A DNA stretch of 47,356 nucleotides. It comes from Pseudomonadota bacterium (lineage in GTDB: Bacteria > Pseudomonadota > Alphaproteobacteria > Reyranellales > Reyranellaceae). This document shows, piece by piece, positions 17,209 through 24,875 of the stretch. Both the position numbers and the translations under genes were made by a program. The notes under the pieces were generated by a model that was not told the DNA's origin, searched no databases, and saw only the letters and a list, made by a program, of their open reading frames with translations. Position 1 is the stretch's first letter. Every line of letters starts with the position of its first letter. The stretch spans positions 1-47,356 of the forward strand of contig JAFEFF010000179.1 in the NCBI GenBank assembly GCA_018240745.1. Direction: 5' to 3'.

Positions 17209-18882
17209 TCAGACCGGCAGTTCCGTCGGCCGCCGCCAGCGCACCCAGACCGCGAGCAGCATGCGGGTGAACACCGTCGCGGTGAAGAGATGGGTCAGCA
17301 GGCCGAGCGTCAGCGACGTGGCGAAACCCTTGATCGGGCCCGAGCCCATGCCGAACAGCAGCACGCCCGCGATCAGCGCCGTCAGGTTGGAATCGATGAC
17401 CGCCGTCAGCGCGCGGTCATAGCCGGTGGCGAGCGCGCTGAAGGCCGAGCGGCCGTTCTCGCGTTCCTCGCGCACGCGCTCGTAGATCAGCACGTTGGAA
17501 TCGACCGACATGCCGACCGTCAGCACCAGGCCGGCGATACCCGGCAGGGTGAGCGACGCGCCGAGCAGCGACATGCCCGCCAGCACCAGCAGCAGGTTCA
17601 CCAGCATGGCGAGCGAGGCGAAGCCGCCGAACAACGGGCCGTAGACGAACAGCATGAACAGGATGACCAGGACCGTGCCGACCACCGCCGCCAGCGCGCC
17701 GGCATGGATCGCGTCGGCGCCGAGGTCGGCGCCCACCGTGCGCTCCTCGATGATGGTGAGCGTCGCCGGCAGCGCGCCGGAGCGCAGCAGCAGCGCCTGC
17801 TCCTGGGTCTGCTGCGGCGTGAACTGGCCGGTGATGATGCCGCTGCCGCCACAGATCGCGCTCTGCACGACCGGCGCGCTGATGATCTGGTTGTCGAGCT
17901 GGATCGCCAGGCGCTTGCCGATGTTCGCGCGGGTCGCCGCGCAGAAGGCGCGGCCGCCGGCCGAGTTGAAGGTGAAGGAGATGATCGGCCGGCCGCCCTG
18001 CTGCTGCGATTCGAAGGTCGCCTTGGCGTCGTCGAGGTCCTCGCCGCCGACGACGATGCGCTTGAACACCGGCAGGCACGGCGGCTGGAAGCGCCGGCAG
18101 ACCTGCTCCGGCGACATCCGTGGATTGGCGGTCGTGATCTGCTCGTAGGCCTTGGGATTGGCCAGCTTCAGCGCCTGCATGCCCTCGCGGGTCGGCGCCA
18201 GGAAGGTGGTCGGCGGCAGGGTGGCCGGGATGTTCTGCCCGGCCTGCGCCACTTCCTCGTTCACGAGATGGAAAGTGAGCTTGGCGGTCTGGTTGATCTT
18301 CTGCTTGAGCTCGGTCGTGTCCTTGATGCCCGGCACCTGCAGCAGGATGCGGTCGTCACCCTCGCGGGTGATGGTCGGCTCGATCGTGCCGGTCTCGTCG
18401 ACGCGGCGACGCAGGATTTCGATCGACTGGTCGATCACTTCCTTCTTCCGCCGCACCAGGTCCTGATTGGAAAAGGCGAGCTGGATGATGTCGCCGTCGC
18501 CGCCGATCTGCAGCGACGGATCGATCGAGTGCAGGGCCTCGATCGCCTTGCCGCGCTGGCTGGCGTCGCGCAGCACCACCTCGACCCCCGTGCCGTTCTG
18601 CACGGTCACGTCCTTGAAGCCGATCTGCTGCTTGCGCAGTTCACCGCGCGCCGAATCGGACAGGTTGGTGAGCCGCTCGTTCAGGACCGAGCGCAGGTCG
18701 ACCTCGAGCAGGAAGTGCGCGCCGCCGCGCAGGTCGAGGCCGAGGTTGATCCGGCTCTGCTGGTACCAGGCGGGCAGCTTGTCGAGGACGCTGCCCGGCA
18801 ACAGGTTGGGCAGCGCGAACACGGCGGCCAGGGTGGTGATGGCGATGATGCTGATGACTTGCCAGCGCGGGAGATTGAGCAT
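17209..18882 (-). CDS. secD: protein translocase subunit SecD
   Basis: SecD, 557 residues, the large subunit of the SecDF export motor. It has an N-terminal helix, INLGLDLRGGAHFLLEVD, the periplasmic P1 region, QLDNQIISAPVVQ and the RND-type membrane domain with TVGMSVDSNVLIYERVREER. The P1 region carries a short insert with two cysteines (C262 and C269, VCRRFQPPC), and C314 and C344 lie nearby, so disulfides are possible. The gene is followed after 2 bp by secF and preceded after 24 bp by yajC. Confidence 0.96.
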   Translation of the reverse strand: MLNLPRWQVISIIAITTLAAVFALPNLLPGSVLDKLPAWYQQSRINLGLDLRGGAHFLLEVDLRSVLNERLTNLSDSARGELRKQQIGFKDVTVQNGTGVEVVLRDASQRGKAIEALHSIDPSLQIGGDGDIIQLAFSNQDLVRRKKEVIDQSIEILRRRVDETGTIEPTITREGDDRILLQVPGIKDTTELKQKINQTAKLTFHLVNEEVAQAGQNIPATLPPTTFLAPTREGMQALKLANPKAYEQITTANPRMSPEQVCRRFQPPCLPVFKRIVVGGEDLDDAKATFESQQQGGRPIISFTFNSAGGRAFCAATRANIGKRLAIQLDNQIISAPVVQSAICGGSGIITGQFTPQQTQEQALLLRSGALPATLTIIEERTVGADLGADAIHAGALAAVVGTVLVILFMLFVYGPLFGGFASLAMLVNLLLVLAGMSLLGASLTLPGIAGLVLTVGMSVDSNVLIYERVREERENGRSAFSALATGYDRALTAVIDSNLTALIAGVLLFGMGSGPIKGFATSLTLGLLTHLFTATVFTRMLLAVWVRWRRPTELPV

Positions 18883-18906
18883 GATGCGTACGGCGTCTGG
18901 GCGGCG

Positions 18907-19341
18907 CTACTTCTTGCCGCCGCCGAACAGGCTGCCCAGCAGGCTCTTGCGCTCGGCCGGCGCGCCTGCCGTCTTGTTCGGCAGCATCGGCTTGTCGTCC
19001 TCGTCGGCTTCCTTGCCGCCGCGCACCGATTCGCCTCTCGTGATGATGTCGGTGATGGTCTGCTTGATGATGCGCACCCGCACGCCTTCTGCGAGTTCCA
19101 CCTGCAGCTCGTTGTCGCCGATCACCTTGGTGACCAGGCCGATGATGCCGCCGCCGGTGACCACGCGGTCGCCGCGCTTCACACCCGCCAGCATCTCGCG
19201 CTGCTGCTTCATCTTGCTCTGCTGCGGACGGATCAGCAGGAAGTAGAAGACGACGAAAATGAGAACCAGCGGGAAAAGCTGGACGAGGAAATCCGAACCG
19301 CCGCCGGCGGCGCCCTGAGCCCACGCTTGCGAGATGAACAT
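18907..19341 (-). CDS. yajC: preprotein translocase subunit YajC
   Basis: YajC, 144 residues: a short N-terminus, one membrane helix (FLVQLFPLVLIFVVFYFLLIRP) and the conserved RPQQSKMKQQREMLAGVKRGDRVVTGGGI segment. A Gly/Lys-rich tail extends it by about 40 residues beyond E. coli YajC (110). It associates with SecDF in the inner membrane. It is the first gene of the yajC-secD-secF-Mth938 operon. An AGGGA ribosome site precedes the ATG at 19341, and a strong hairpin lies just upstream. Confidence 0.94.
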   Translation of the reverse strand: MFISQAWAQGAAGGGSDFLVQLFPLVLIFVVFYFLLIRPQQSKMKQQREMLAGVKRGDRVVTGGGIIGLVTKVIGDNELQVELAEGVRVRIIKQTITDIITRGESVRGGKEADEDDKPMLPNKTAGAPAERKSLLGSLFGGGKK

Positions 19342-19364
19342 CGTCCCTGCTCCGATTCTTCAAA

Positions 19365-19394
19365 GCGCTTTGGCCCACATGGCGGCCAAAGCGC
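19365..19394. promoter_or_regulatory. 11-bp perfect hairpin upstream of yajC
   Basis: GCGCTTTGGCC (19365-19375) and GGCCAAAGCGC (19384-19394) are perfect inverted arms around an 8-base loop, 24-53 bases before the yajC start codon. It could be a leader hairpin on the sec operon mRNA, an operator for a dimeric regulator, or a terminator of the region upstream. No T-tract follows on either strand. Confidence 0.55.
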
Positions 19395-19498
19395 GAGGCG
19401 GCCGAAAAAGCGCGCGGACTATAACCGCCCTAGGCCGCTTTGCAACGCAAGGGCGGGGCGATAAGGTCGCCCCCTTTTCGGCCCGAAATGGGCCCTGG

Positions 19499-20368
19499 AT
19501 GACGATGGATCAAGACCTCAAAGCCACGCTTTCGCGTATCGCCGCGGCGCTCGACCGCCTCGCCCCGCCGGCTCCGGCCGGCGCCGACATCAAGAGTGCG
19601 GAAGCGTATGTCTGGCACGCGGCCGGCCACCGGCTGGAGGCGGTGGCCAAGGTCAACCGCGTCGAACTCGACCTTTTGCAGGGCATCGACCGGCAGAAGG
19701 AGACCCTGCTGGAGAACACCCGCCGCTTCGCCAGGGGCCTGCCGGCCAACAACGCGCTGCTGTGGGGCTCGCGCGGCGCCGGCAAGAGCTCGATCGTCAA
19801 GGCGGTCCACGCTCATGTGAATCGCGAGATGGGTGGGCCGCCCGGCCCGCTGGCGCTGATCGAGATCCATCGCGAGGACATCCCCTCGCTGCCGGCCCTG
19901 CTCTCCCGCATCCGCGAGACCGACCGGCGCTTCCTGGTGTTCTGCGACGACCTTTCGTTCGACGGCCAGGACGCGGCCTACAAGTCGCTCAAGGCGGTGC
20001 TCGAAGGCGGCATCGAGGGCCGGCCCGAGAACGTGGTGTTCTACGCCACCTCCAACCGCCGGCACCTGATGCCGCGCGACATGATCGAGAACGAGCGCTC
20101 GACCGCCATCAATCCGTCCGAGGCGGTGGAAGAGAAGGTCTCGCTGTCCGACCGCTTCGGGCTGTGGCTCGGCTTCCACAACGCCGACCAGGACACCTTC
20201 TTCGCCATCATCGAAGGCTACGCCAGGCGCTACGGCCTCGACGTGCCGGTCGAGGAACTGCAGCGGCAGGCGCGGGAATGGTCGGTGACGCGCGGGGCGC
20301 GATCGGGCCGCGTCGCGTGGCAGTTCATCCAGGAAGTCGCCGGCCAACTGGGCAAGAAGCTGGAGTAG
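19499..20368 (+). CDS. DUF815-type ATP-binding protein
   Basis: A 289-residue AAA-type ATPase of the DUF815 family. The Walker A is GSRGAGKSS near residue 95, and RFLVFCDDLSF supplies the Walker B acidic residues. The sensor region FYATSNRRHLMPRDM contains the ring-type motif expected of AAA proteins, and DRFGLWLGFHNADQDTFF is a family hallmark. The role in the cell is unknown. It is divergent from yajC and 18 bp upstream of the pyridoxamine-oxidase-like gene. Start at 19499 or the second ATG at 19505; no strong ribosome site separates them. Confidence 0.86.
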   Translation: MTMDQDLKATLSRIAAALDRLAPPAPAGADIKSAEAYVWHAAGHRLEAVAKVNRVELDLLQGIDRQKETLLENTRRFARGLPANNALLWGSRGAGKSSIVKAVHAHVNREMGGPPGPLALIEIHREDIPSLPALLSRIRETDRRFLVFCDDLSFDGQDAAYKSLKAVLEGGIEGRPENVVFYATSNRRHLMPRDMIENERSTAINPSEAVEEKVSLSDRFGLWLGFHNADQDTFFAIIEGYARRYGLDVPVEELQRQAREWSVTRGARSGRVAWQFIQEVAGQLGKKLE

Positions 20369-20386
20369 CCCGTTAGGAGCTTGACC

Positions 20387-20980
20387 ATGAGCGGTCCCGA
20401 AGACGTGCTGTTCTCCGACGCGGTAAAGGCGGAGCAGGCGCGTCTCGGATCGCGGCCGATGTTCGAAGGGCGCGACTGGAAGACGGAGATCACCGACGAC
20501 CTCCGCCAGTTCCTCGGCGTCATCGACACCTTCTTCTTCGCCACCGCCAGCGCCGACGGCCGACCTTATATCCAGCATCGCGGCGGGCCGCCGGGCTTTC
20601 TCAAGACCATCGGCAGCCATACGCTGGCCTTCGCCGACTTCGCCGGCAACCGGCAGTACATTACGCTCGGCCATCTCGAGGAGAACGACCGCGCGCACAT
20701 CTTCATCCTGCACTTCGCGACCCAGCAGCGGGTGAAGCTGTGGGGCCGCGCGCGGGTGATCGAGAACGATGCGGAGCTGATGGAGCGGCTGGTCGACCCG
20801 GTCTACAGGGCGCGGCCGCAACGCGCGATCGTGTTCACGCTCGAGGCGTGGGACGTCAACTGTACCCAGCACATCGTGCCGCGCTACAGCGAAGTCGAGA
20901 TCGCCCCCGGCATCGACAAGCTGGTCGCCCGCATCAAGGAGCTGGAAGAAGAAGTCGCGCGCCTGAAAGCGGGCCCTTAG
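20387..20980 (+). CDS. pyridoxamine 5'-phosphate oxidase family protein
   Basis: A 197-residue split-barrel flavin-binding protein. TFFFATASADGRPYIQHRGGPPGFLK is the typical phosphate-binding strand pair of the PPOX-like family, followed by GNRQYITLGHLEENDRAHIF and VKLWGRARVI. The C-terminus is a predicted coiled coil (ELEEEVARLKAGP), as seen in related nitroreductase-like members. The substrate and cofactor (FMN, F420 or haem) are not determined. A TAGGAG ribosome site supports the ATG at 20387 over the TTG at 20381. Probably co-transcribed with the DUF815 ATPase. Confidence 0.83.
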   Translation: MSGPEDVLFSDAVKAEQARLGSRPMFEGRDWKTEITDDLRQFLGVIDTFFFATASADGRPYIQHRGGPPGFLKTIGSHTLAFADFAGNRQYITLGHLEENDRAHIFILHFATQQRVKLWGRARVIENDAELMERLVDPVYRARPQRAIVFTLEAWDVNCTQHIVPRYSEVEIAPGIDKLVARIKELEEEVARLKAGP

Positions 20981-20985
20981 TCCTT

Positions 20986-21116
20986 TTCCTCCCTGCGCAT
21001 AGCGCGGGGAGGTGGCGCGGTAATCCGCGACGGAGGGGTCGGAGGCAGCACGACTGATGCCCCTGACCCCTCGGACCGCTGCGCGGCCACCTCCCCGCGC
21101 TGCGCGCAGGGAGGAA
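20986..21116. repeat. palindromic repeat, family C
   Basis: Inverted 31-base arms at 20986-21016 and 21086-21116 match at 29 positions and contain CGCGGGGAGGTGGC on one side and its complement on the other. The central 69 bases also contain an imperfect GAGGGGTC / GACCCCTC pair. It fills the gap between convergent genes. Only one copy was seen in this window. Confidence 0.8.
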
Positions 21117-21141
21117 AGATGACGGAGATCCGGGCTGTCGC

Positions 21142-21618
21142 TCAGGCTGACGATTTCTTCGGCCGGACGATCTTCACGGTGCAGGTGGCGTGGACGATCA
21201 TCCGTCCGCTCGCGTCCTTCAGGTCGCCGTCGAGGAAGCCGACCGAGCCGCCCCAGCGCAGGATGCGGCCTTCGGCGAACACCGGTCCCGGGCCGACCGC
21301 CTCCATGAAGCTCATCTTGAGCTCGAGCGTCGGCACGGCGCAGGCGAAGCGGCCCTTGGCGATCGCGGCGTGCGCCATGGCGATGTCGATCATGCCGGTC
21401 AGGAAGCCGCCCTGGCAGATGCGGCCCCGGGAGTGACAAAAGGCCGGCACGATCTCGAAGCTGCAGCGGCAGACACCACGCTCCGAATCGATCGAGAGGA
21501 ATTCGCCGTTGAGCAGCCGGGTCGGCTCGACGCGGTTGTCGTTGAAGTGCCGCAGCATGTCGGCGTCGGTCATCGCCGTCGTGTCGACGCCGGCGAAATC
21601 GGGATGGGTCGAGGTCAT
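21142..21618 (-). CDS. PaaI-type hotdog thioesterase
   Basis: A 158-residue single hotdog-fold protein of the PaaI thioesterase group. HSRGRICQGGFLTGMIDIAMAHAA has the family's helix with G and D residues that line the active site, and VPTLELKMSFMEAVGPG is the following strand. These enzymes cleave aromatic or acyl-CoA thioesters, often to rescue trapped CoA. It overlaps the MarR gene by 4 bp (ATGA), so regulator and enzyme are made together. It probably belongs to the regulon marked by the GTTTG-N5-CAAAC sites. Confidence 0.86.
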   Translation of the reverse strand: MTSTHPDFAGVDTTAMTDADMLRHFNDNRVEPTRLLNGEFLSIDSERGVCRCSFEIVPAFCHSRGRICQGGFLTGMIDIAMAHAAIAKGRFACAVPTLELKMSFMEAVGPGPVFAEGRILRWGGSVGFLDGDLKDASGRMIVHATCTVKIVRPKKSSA

Positions 21619-22076
21619 GCCCTGGCCCTGTCCCTTACCTTCTCCAGCAACTCGATCAACTTGCGCGTTTCGGTCGCCGAAAGGCCCGCCGCGATGCGCT
21701 TCTCGTGCGCGGCCACAAGCTTCGCGAACTTCATCAGCGCCTTCTCGCCCGCCGGCGTGAGGCCGAGCGCATGGGTGCGGCCGTCGGTCGGCGAATCGCG
21801 GCGCACCAGCAGGCCGCGCGCCTGAAGACGGTTCAGGATCGGCACCAGGGTCGAGCGGTCGATGCCGAGCGCCCGCGCCAGCGCCATCTGGCTCAGGCCG
21901 GCATTGCGGTCCACCAGGACCAGCAGGCCGAACTCACCCGGCGTCAACGCCTCGCCGGCCCTCGAAAAAGTCGCGTCGAAATCGGCGAAGACCGCCGACT
22001 GGGCGCGCCGCAGGACGTAACCCAGAAGCGAGGGCAGCATGCCGCGATCGAGGACCTTGGCCGAGGGACGAGCCAT
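21615..22076 (-). CDS. MarR family transcriptional regulator
   Basis: A 153-residue winged-helix regulator of the MarR family: LTPGEFGLLVLVDRNAGLSQMALARALGIDRSTLVPILNRLQARGLLVRR is the DNA-binding domain with its recognition helix, and the wing is DSPTDGRTHALGLT. Such proteins bind palindromes as dimers and release them on binding an aromatic acid or its CoA ester. The perfect inverted repeat at 22100-22114 begins 23 bp upstream of its start and is probably an autoregulatory site. The ATG at 22076 is chosen because the upstream in-frame ATG at 22112 would lie inside this operator. Confidence 0.9.
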   Translation of the reverse strand: MARPSAKVLDRGMLPSLLGYVLRRAQSAVFADFDATFSRAGEALTPGEFGLLVLVDRNAGLSQMALARALGIDRSTLVPILNRLQARGLLVRRDSPTDGRTHALGLTPAGEKALMKFAKLVAAHEKRIAAGLSATETRKLIELLEKVRDRARA

Positions 22077-22099
22077 GGTTCGAGTGGTAACCGGAGATT

Positions 22100-22114
22100 G
22101 TTTGGGGGGCAAAC
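22100..22114. promoter_or_regulatory. MarR-type operator, site 1
   Basis: GTTTG-GGGGG-CAAAC: perfect 5-bp arms around 5 bases, extended on the left to TTGTTTG and on the right to CAAACAC (6 of 7 matching). It is just upstream of the marR-paaI pair. The spacer GGGGG differs by one base from site 2 at 22848. Confidence 0.65.
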
Positions 22115-22173
22115 ACTCAAACGCAGCGTTCCCAGCGACTTACACGAGTCGCACCGCCCCACTGGGGCAGGAT

Positions 22174-22481
22174 TCACCACACGATCGTGACGCCGGCGGA
22201 GAGCGCGTGGCTGTCGGCACCGCCGCCGAACTCGCCGTCGTAGCGAGATGGAACGAGGTCGACTGCGAGACAGCGAGGCTGGCGGAAAGGCCGACGACAG
22301 CGCCGTCGCGCGGCGGTGCAGTTCCCAGCACGGTGAAGGCATCAGCCGGCACGCCGGCGAAGGCGGCGGTGATCGGCCGTGCCGTGCGAGCCAAGGCGGC
22401 AGGAGATCGCTGCGCGACGGCCGGTCGGCCGCCAATCAGATGGCCGGCGGTGAGGATGGAAGGATCGGTTGCGCTCTGCAT
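22174..22481 (-). pseudogene. autotransporter beta-barrel remnant, frameshifted
   Basis: Read on the minus strand, an open frame from 22481 contains TARPITAAFAGVPADAFTVLG and DGAVVGLSASLAVSQSTSFHL, typical of the C-terminal barrel of autotransporters (and VPADAFTVLG in particular). Near 22232-22236 the frame breaks; the next frame continues as YDGEFGGGADSHALSAGVTIVW and a stop at 22174-22176. That is the classic barrel end with a terminal aromatic residue. The part before TARPI looks out of frame as well. The passenger and signal sequences are absent, so this is a decayed C-terminal fragment. Confidence 0.7.
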
Positions 22482-22497
22482 CTGTTCCAGATATAAT
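22469..22497 (+). promoter_or_regulatory. possible sigma-70 promoter
   Basis: TTGCGC (22469-22474), 17 bp, TATAAT (22492-22497) on the plus strand. It points at the oxygenase operon but lies almost 400 bp upstream with the family D palindrome between, and overlaps the edge of the autotransporter remnant. It may be the remnant's neighbour promoter or chance. Confidence 0.3.
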
Positions 22498-22536
22498 GGA
22501 CGTTAATTGACACCAAGTAGAAATTTTGGAGGACCC

Positions 22537-22680
22537 GTCGTCCCGACCGAAGCCGAGCGAAGCGAGGCGCAGCGGAGGGACCTTTTTTCTGCGATTTGCG
22601 GCTGATCGTAGAAAAAAAGGTCCCTCCGCTTCGCGCTTCGCGCTAAAGCGCGGGGGTTACCCCGCGCGAGTCGGGACGAC
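22537..22680. repeat. palindromic repeat, family D
   Basis: Outer arms GTCGTCCCGAC (22537-22547) and GTCGGGACGAC (22670-22680) are perfect. An inner pair at 22572-22590 and 22610-22629 is perfect except for one extra A and contains GCGGAGGGACC followed by a T-run. The inner hairpin ends in A/T-runs on both strands and could terminate transcription both ways. The structure resembles a small palindromic or MITE-like element. From 22681 to 22847 I see no gene. Confidence 0.8.
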
Positions 22681-22847
22681 GGAATGGAGGGCGAGAGTGC
22701 GTGCTTTTTTCGGGGCAGAGGATCGGTGGATTCGCGGACTCCGGGGCGAAAACCTCGATGCCATCGGCATGGAACCGGTCCACACCGAAGTGGACTCTCG
22801 TGGACTCTTGGGAAGCCCTTAACTCTCTGGAACTTCTGAGGTAGACC

Positions 22848-22862
22848 GTTTGGGGAGCAAAC
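22848..22862. promoter_or_regulatory. MarR-type operator, site 2
   Basis: GTTTG-GGGAG-CAAAC: perfect 5-bp arms, with the right side extended to CAAACAA. It lies 25 bp before the reductase start, the same position as site 1 relative to marR, and differs from site 1 by one base in 15. Confidence 0.65.
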
Positions 22863-22887
22863 AAATTCGGACGGGCGTTATCTCTCC

Positions 22888-23925
22888 ATGAGCTTCAAGG
22901 TCCGTATCGCCGGAGCCGACCGCACGATCGAGGTCCCGACCGGCGCCACCATCCTGTGGTCGGCGCTCGAGCAGGGCGTCGACTATCCGTTCGGCTGCCA
23001 GTCGGGCAATTGCGGCGCCTGCAAGTCGCATCTCGTCTCGGGCGAGGTGACGATGGAGGGTTACTCGGAGTTCGCGCTCAGCGAGGAGGAGAAAGAGCGT
23101 GGCCTGATCCTCGCCTGCCGCGCCGTGCCGTGGGAGGACTGCGAGGTGGCGTGGCTGGAGGAGGACGACCTGATCGTCCATCCGCGCCGCATTCTTTCCT
23201 GCAAGGTCGTCGGCCTCGACGACGCCACGCACGACATCAAGCGCGTACGGCTGGCGATCGAATCCGGCGGCCCGTTCGATTTCTCGGCCGGCCAGTTCGC
23301 CTCGGTGACCTTCGCCGGCTGCGCGCCGCGCGACTACTCGATGGCCAACGTGCCGGGCGATCCGGTGCTGGAATTCCATGTCCGCCGTTCGGCCGGCGGC
23401 ACGGTCAGTGCCTACGTCGCGGAGCGGCTGAAGGTCGGCGACAGCGTGCGCGTCGAGGGACCGTTCGGCACGTCGTACCTGCGCGAGAGTCATCGCGGGC
23501 CGATCATCGCCGTCGCCGGCGGCTCGGGCATGGCGCCGATCAAGTCGATCGTCGAGCGGGCGCTGGCGCAGAAGCTGCCGCAGCACATCCATCTCTATTT
23601 CGGCGTCCGCACCGAGCGCGATCTCTACCTGCACGACCATTTCGCCGCGCTGGCGAAACGGCACGACACGCTCCATTTCACGCCTGTGCTGAGCGAGGCC
23701 GTCAACGGCAGCCGGCGCACCGGCCTGGTGCACGAGGCAGTCGCGCGGGACTTCGACGAGCTCGACGGCTGCAAGGCCTATCTCGCCGGCCCGCCGGTGA
23801 TGGTCGAGGCGGCCACGAAAATGTTCGAGCAGCGCGGCATGCGCCGGATCGACATCCATGCCGACGCCTTCTACACCGCGGCCGAGATGGCCCAGGCCGG
23901 CAAAAAAACGGGAGCGGAACTATGA
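22888..23925 (+). CDS. 2Fe-2S ferredoxin-NAD(P)H reductase component of an oxygenase
   Basis: A 345-residue electron-transfer protein. An N-terminal plant-type ferredoxin domain (about 1-90) has the cluster ligands C37, C42, C45 and C77. The FAD domain follows (PRDYSMAN, the RxYS-type motif) and then the NAD domain (GGSGMAPIKS). This order matches NahAa/BenC/phenol hydroxylase P5, whereas PaaE has the ferredoxin at its C-terminus. It is the first gene of a three-gene operon and overlaps the SDR by 4 bp. Its likely job is to pass NAD(P)H electrons to the diiron oxygenase at 24876. No clear ribosome site precedes the ATG; operator site 2 lies just upstream. Confidence 0.9.
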   Translation: MSFKVRIAGADRTIEVPTGATILWSALEQGVDYPFGCQSGNCGACKSHLVSGEVTMEGYSEFALSEEEKERGLILACRAVPWEDCEVAWLEEDDLIVHPRRILSCKVVGLDDATHDIKRVRLAIESGGPFDFSAGQFASVTFAGCAPRDYSMANVPGDPVLEFHVRRSAGGTVSAYVAERLKVGDSVRVEGPFGTSYLRESHRGPIIAVAGGSGMAPIKSIVERALAQKLPQHIHLYFGVRTERDLYLHDHFAALAKRHDTLHFTPVLSEAVNGSRRTGLVHEAVARDFDELDGCKAYLAGPPVMVEAATKMFEQRGMRRIDIHADAFYTAAEMAQAGKKTGAEL

Positions 23926-24851
23926 CGGCATCACTCGAAGGACGCTCAGCCATCGTCACCGGCGCCGGCCGCGGCATCGGCCGCGCCATTGCCGAGCAGC
24001 TCGCGGCCGCGGGCGCCAGCGTGATCGTGGCCGATGTCGGTGCGTCGATCGGCGGCGACGGCGCCGACCCCGCCCCGGCCCGCGAGGTCGCCGGGAAGAT
24101 CGGCAAGCGGGCGATCGCCTTCACCGAATCGGTCGCCTCGCCCGGCGTGGCGAAGCAGCTCGTCGAGATCGCGGTCAAGAACTTCGGCGGCATCGACATC
24201 GTGGTGAACAACGCCGCGATCCTGCGCGACGCATTCGTGTTCCGCGCCGATCCGCGCGACTGGGATGCGGTGATCCGCAACAATCTCTCGGCGCCGTTCT
24301 ACCTCATCAACGCGGCCTCGGCGGTGATGCGCGACCAGGGCAAGTCGGGCCGCGGCGGCACGACCTACGACTGGGGCCGCATCGTCAACATCGTCTCGTC
24401 GGCCGGCCTCTACGGCAATCTCGGCCAGTCGGCCTATGCCAGCGCCAAGGCCGGCCTGTTCGGCCTGACCCGCGTCGCGGCGATGGATCTCCAGCGCGCC
24501 GCGATCACCGTCAACGCCGTGGCGCCGTTCGCCCGCACCCGCGTCACCGACATCATCCAGCCGGCCAACGAGGCGCAGAAGACCTACAAGGAGCGGGCGC
24601 TCAAGATCGGCGCGCATCACGTCGCCAACCTGGTGACGGCGCTGTGCACGCCGGCGGCCAAGGGCGTGACCGGTCAGCTGCTGGGCGTGCGCAGCCGCGA
24701 GGTCTTCCTGTTCGGCCAGCCCCGCCCGGTCGGCAAGCTCGATGTCGAGAACCCCGATACGCTGGCGGCCGACCTCATCGCCAGGCTCGGCGCGAAGTTC
24801 ACCGACATGACCACCGATCTCGAAGCCTTCAACACCGAACCCCTCGTCTAG
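23922..24851 (+). CDS. SDR family dehydrogenase (3-hydroxyacyl-CoA type likely)
   Basis: A 309-residue short-chain dehydrogenase with TGAGRGIGRAIAEQL, NNAAILRD, the serine of NIVSSAG and the Y-x3-K of YASAKAG. It has a C-terminal extension (LLGVRSREVFLFGQPRP...) found in SDRs that act on acyl-CoA or alicyclic-CoA substrates, such as the MFE-2-like group. It overlaps the reductase stop by ATGA and is followed 24 bp later by the diiron oxygenase. The likely role is oxidation of the hydroxylated CoA-thioester product. Exact substrate unknown. Confidence 0.86.
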   Translation: MTASLEGRSAIVTGAGRGIGRAIAEQLAAAGASVIVADVGASIGGDGADPAPAREVAGKIGKRAIAFTESVASPGVAKQLVEIAVKNFGGIDIVVNNAAILRDAFVFRADPRDWDAVIRNNLSAPFYLINAASAVMRDQGKSGRGGTTYDWGRIVNIVSSAGLYGNLGQSAYASAKAGLFGLTRVAAMDLQRAAITVNAVAPFARTRVTDIIQPANEAQKTYKERALKIGAHHVANLVTALCTPAAKGVTGQLLGVRSREVFLFGQPRPVGKLDVENPDTLAADLIARLGAKFTDMTTDLEAFNTEPLV

Positions 24852-24875
24852 AGAAACCGTTCCAAGGAGCGACCC

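Noticed and set aside
17290..19464. Plus-strand open frame of 724 codons across secD and yajC
   Set aside because: Antisense shadow of well-supported Sec genes with Arg/Asp/Gln-rich, domain-free translation.
22508..22536. TTGACA at 22508 as a promoter for the oxygenase operon
   Set aside because: No -10 box at the right distance (AGGACC at 17 bp).
22956..24851. A 631-codon frame suggesting a fused protein
   Set aside because: Its first half is a shadow of the ferredoxin reductase; the real SDR begins at 23922 with an ATGA overlap.
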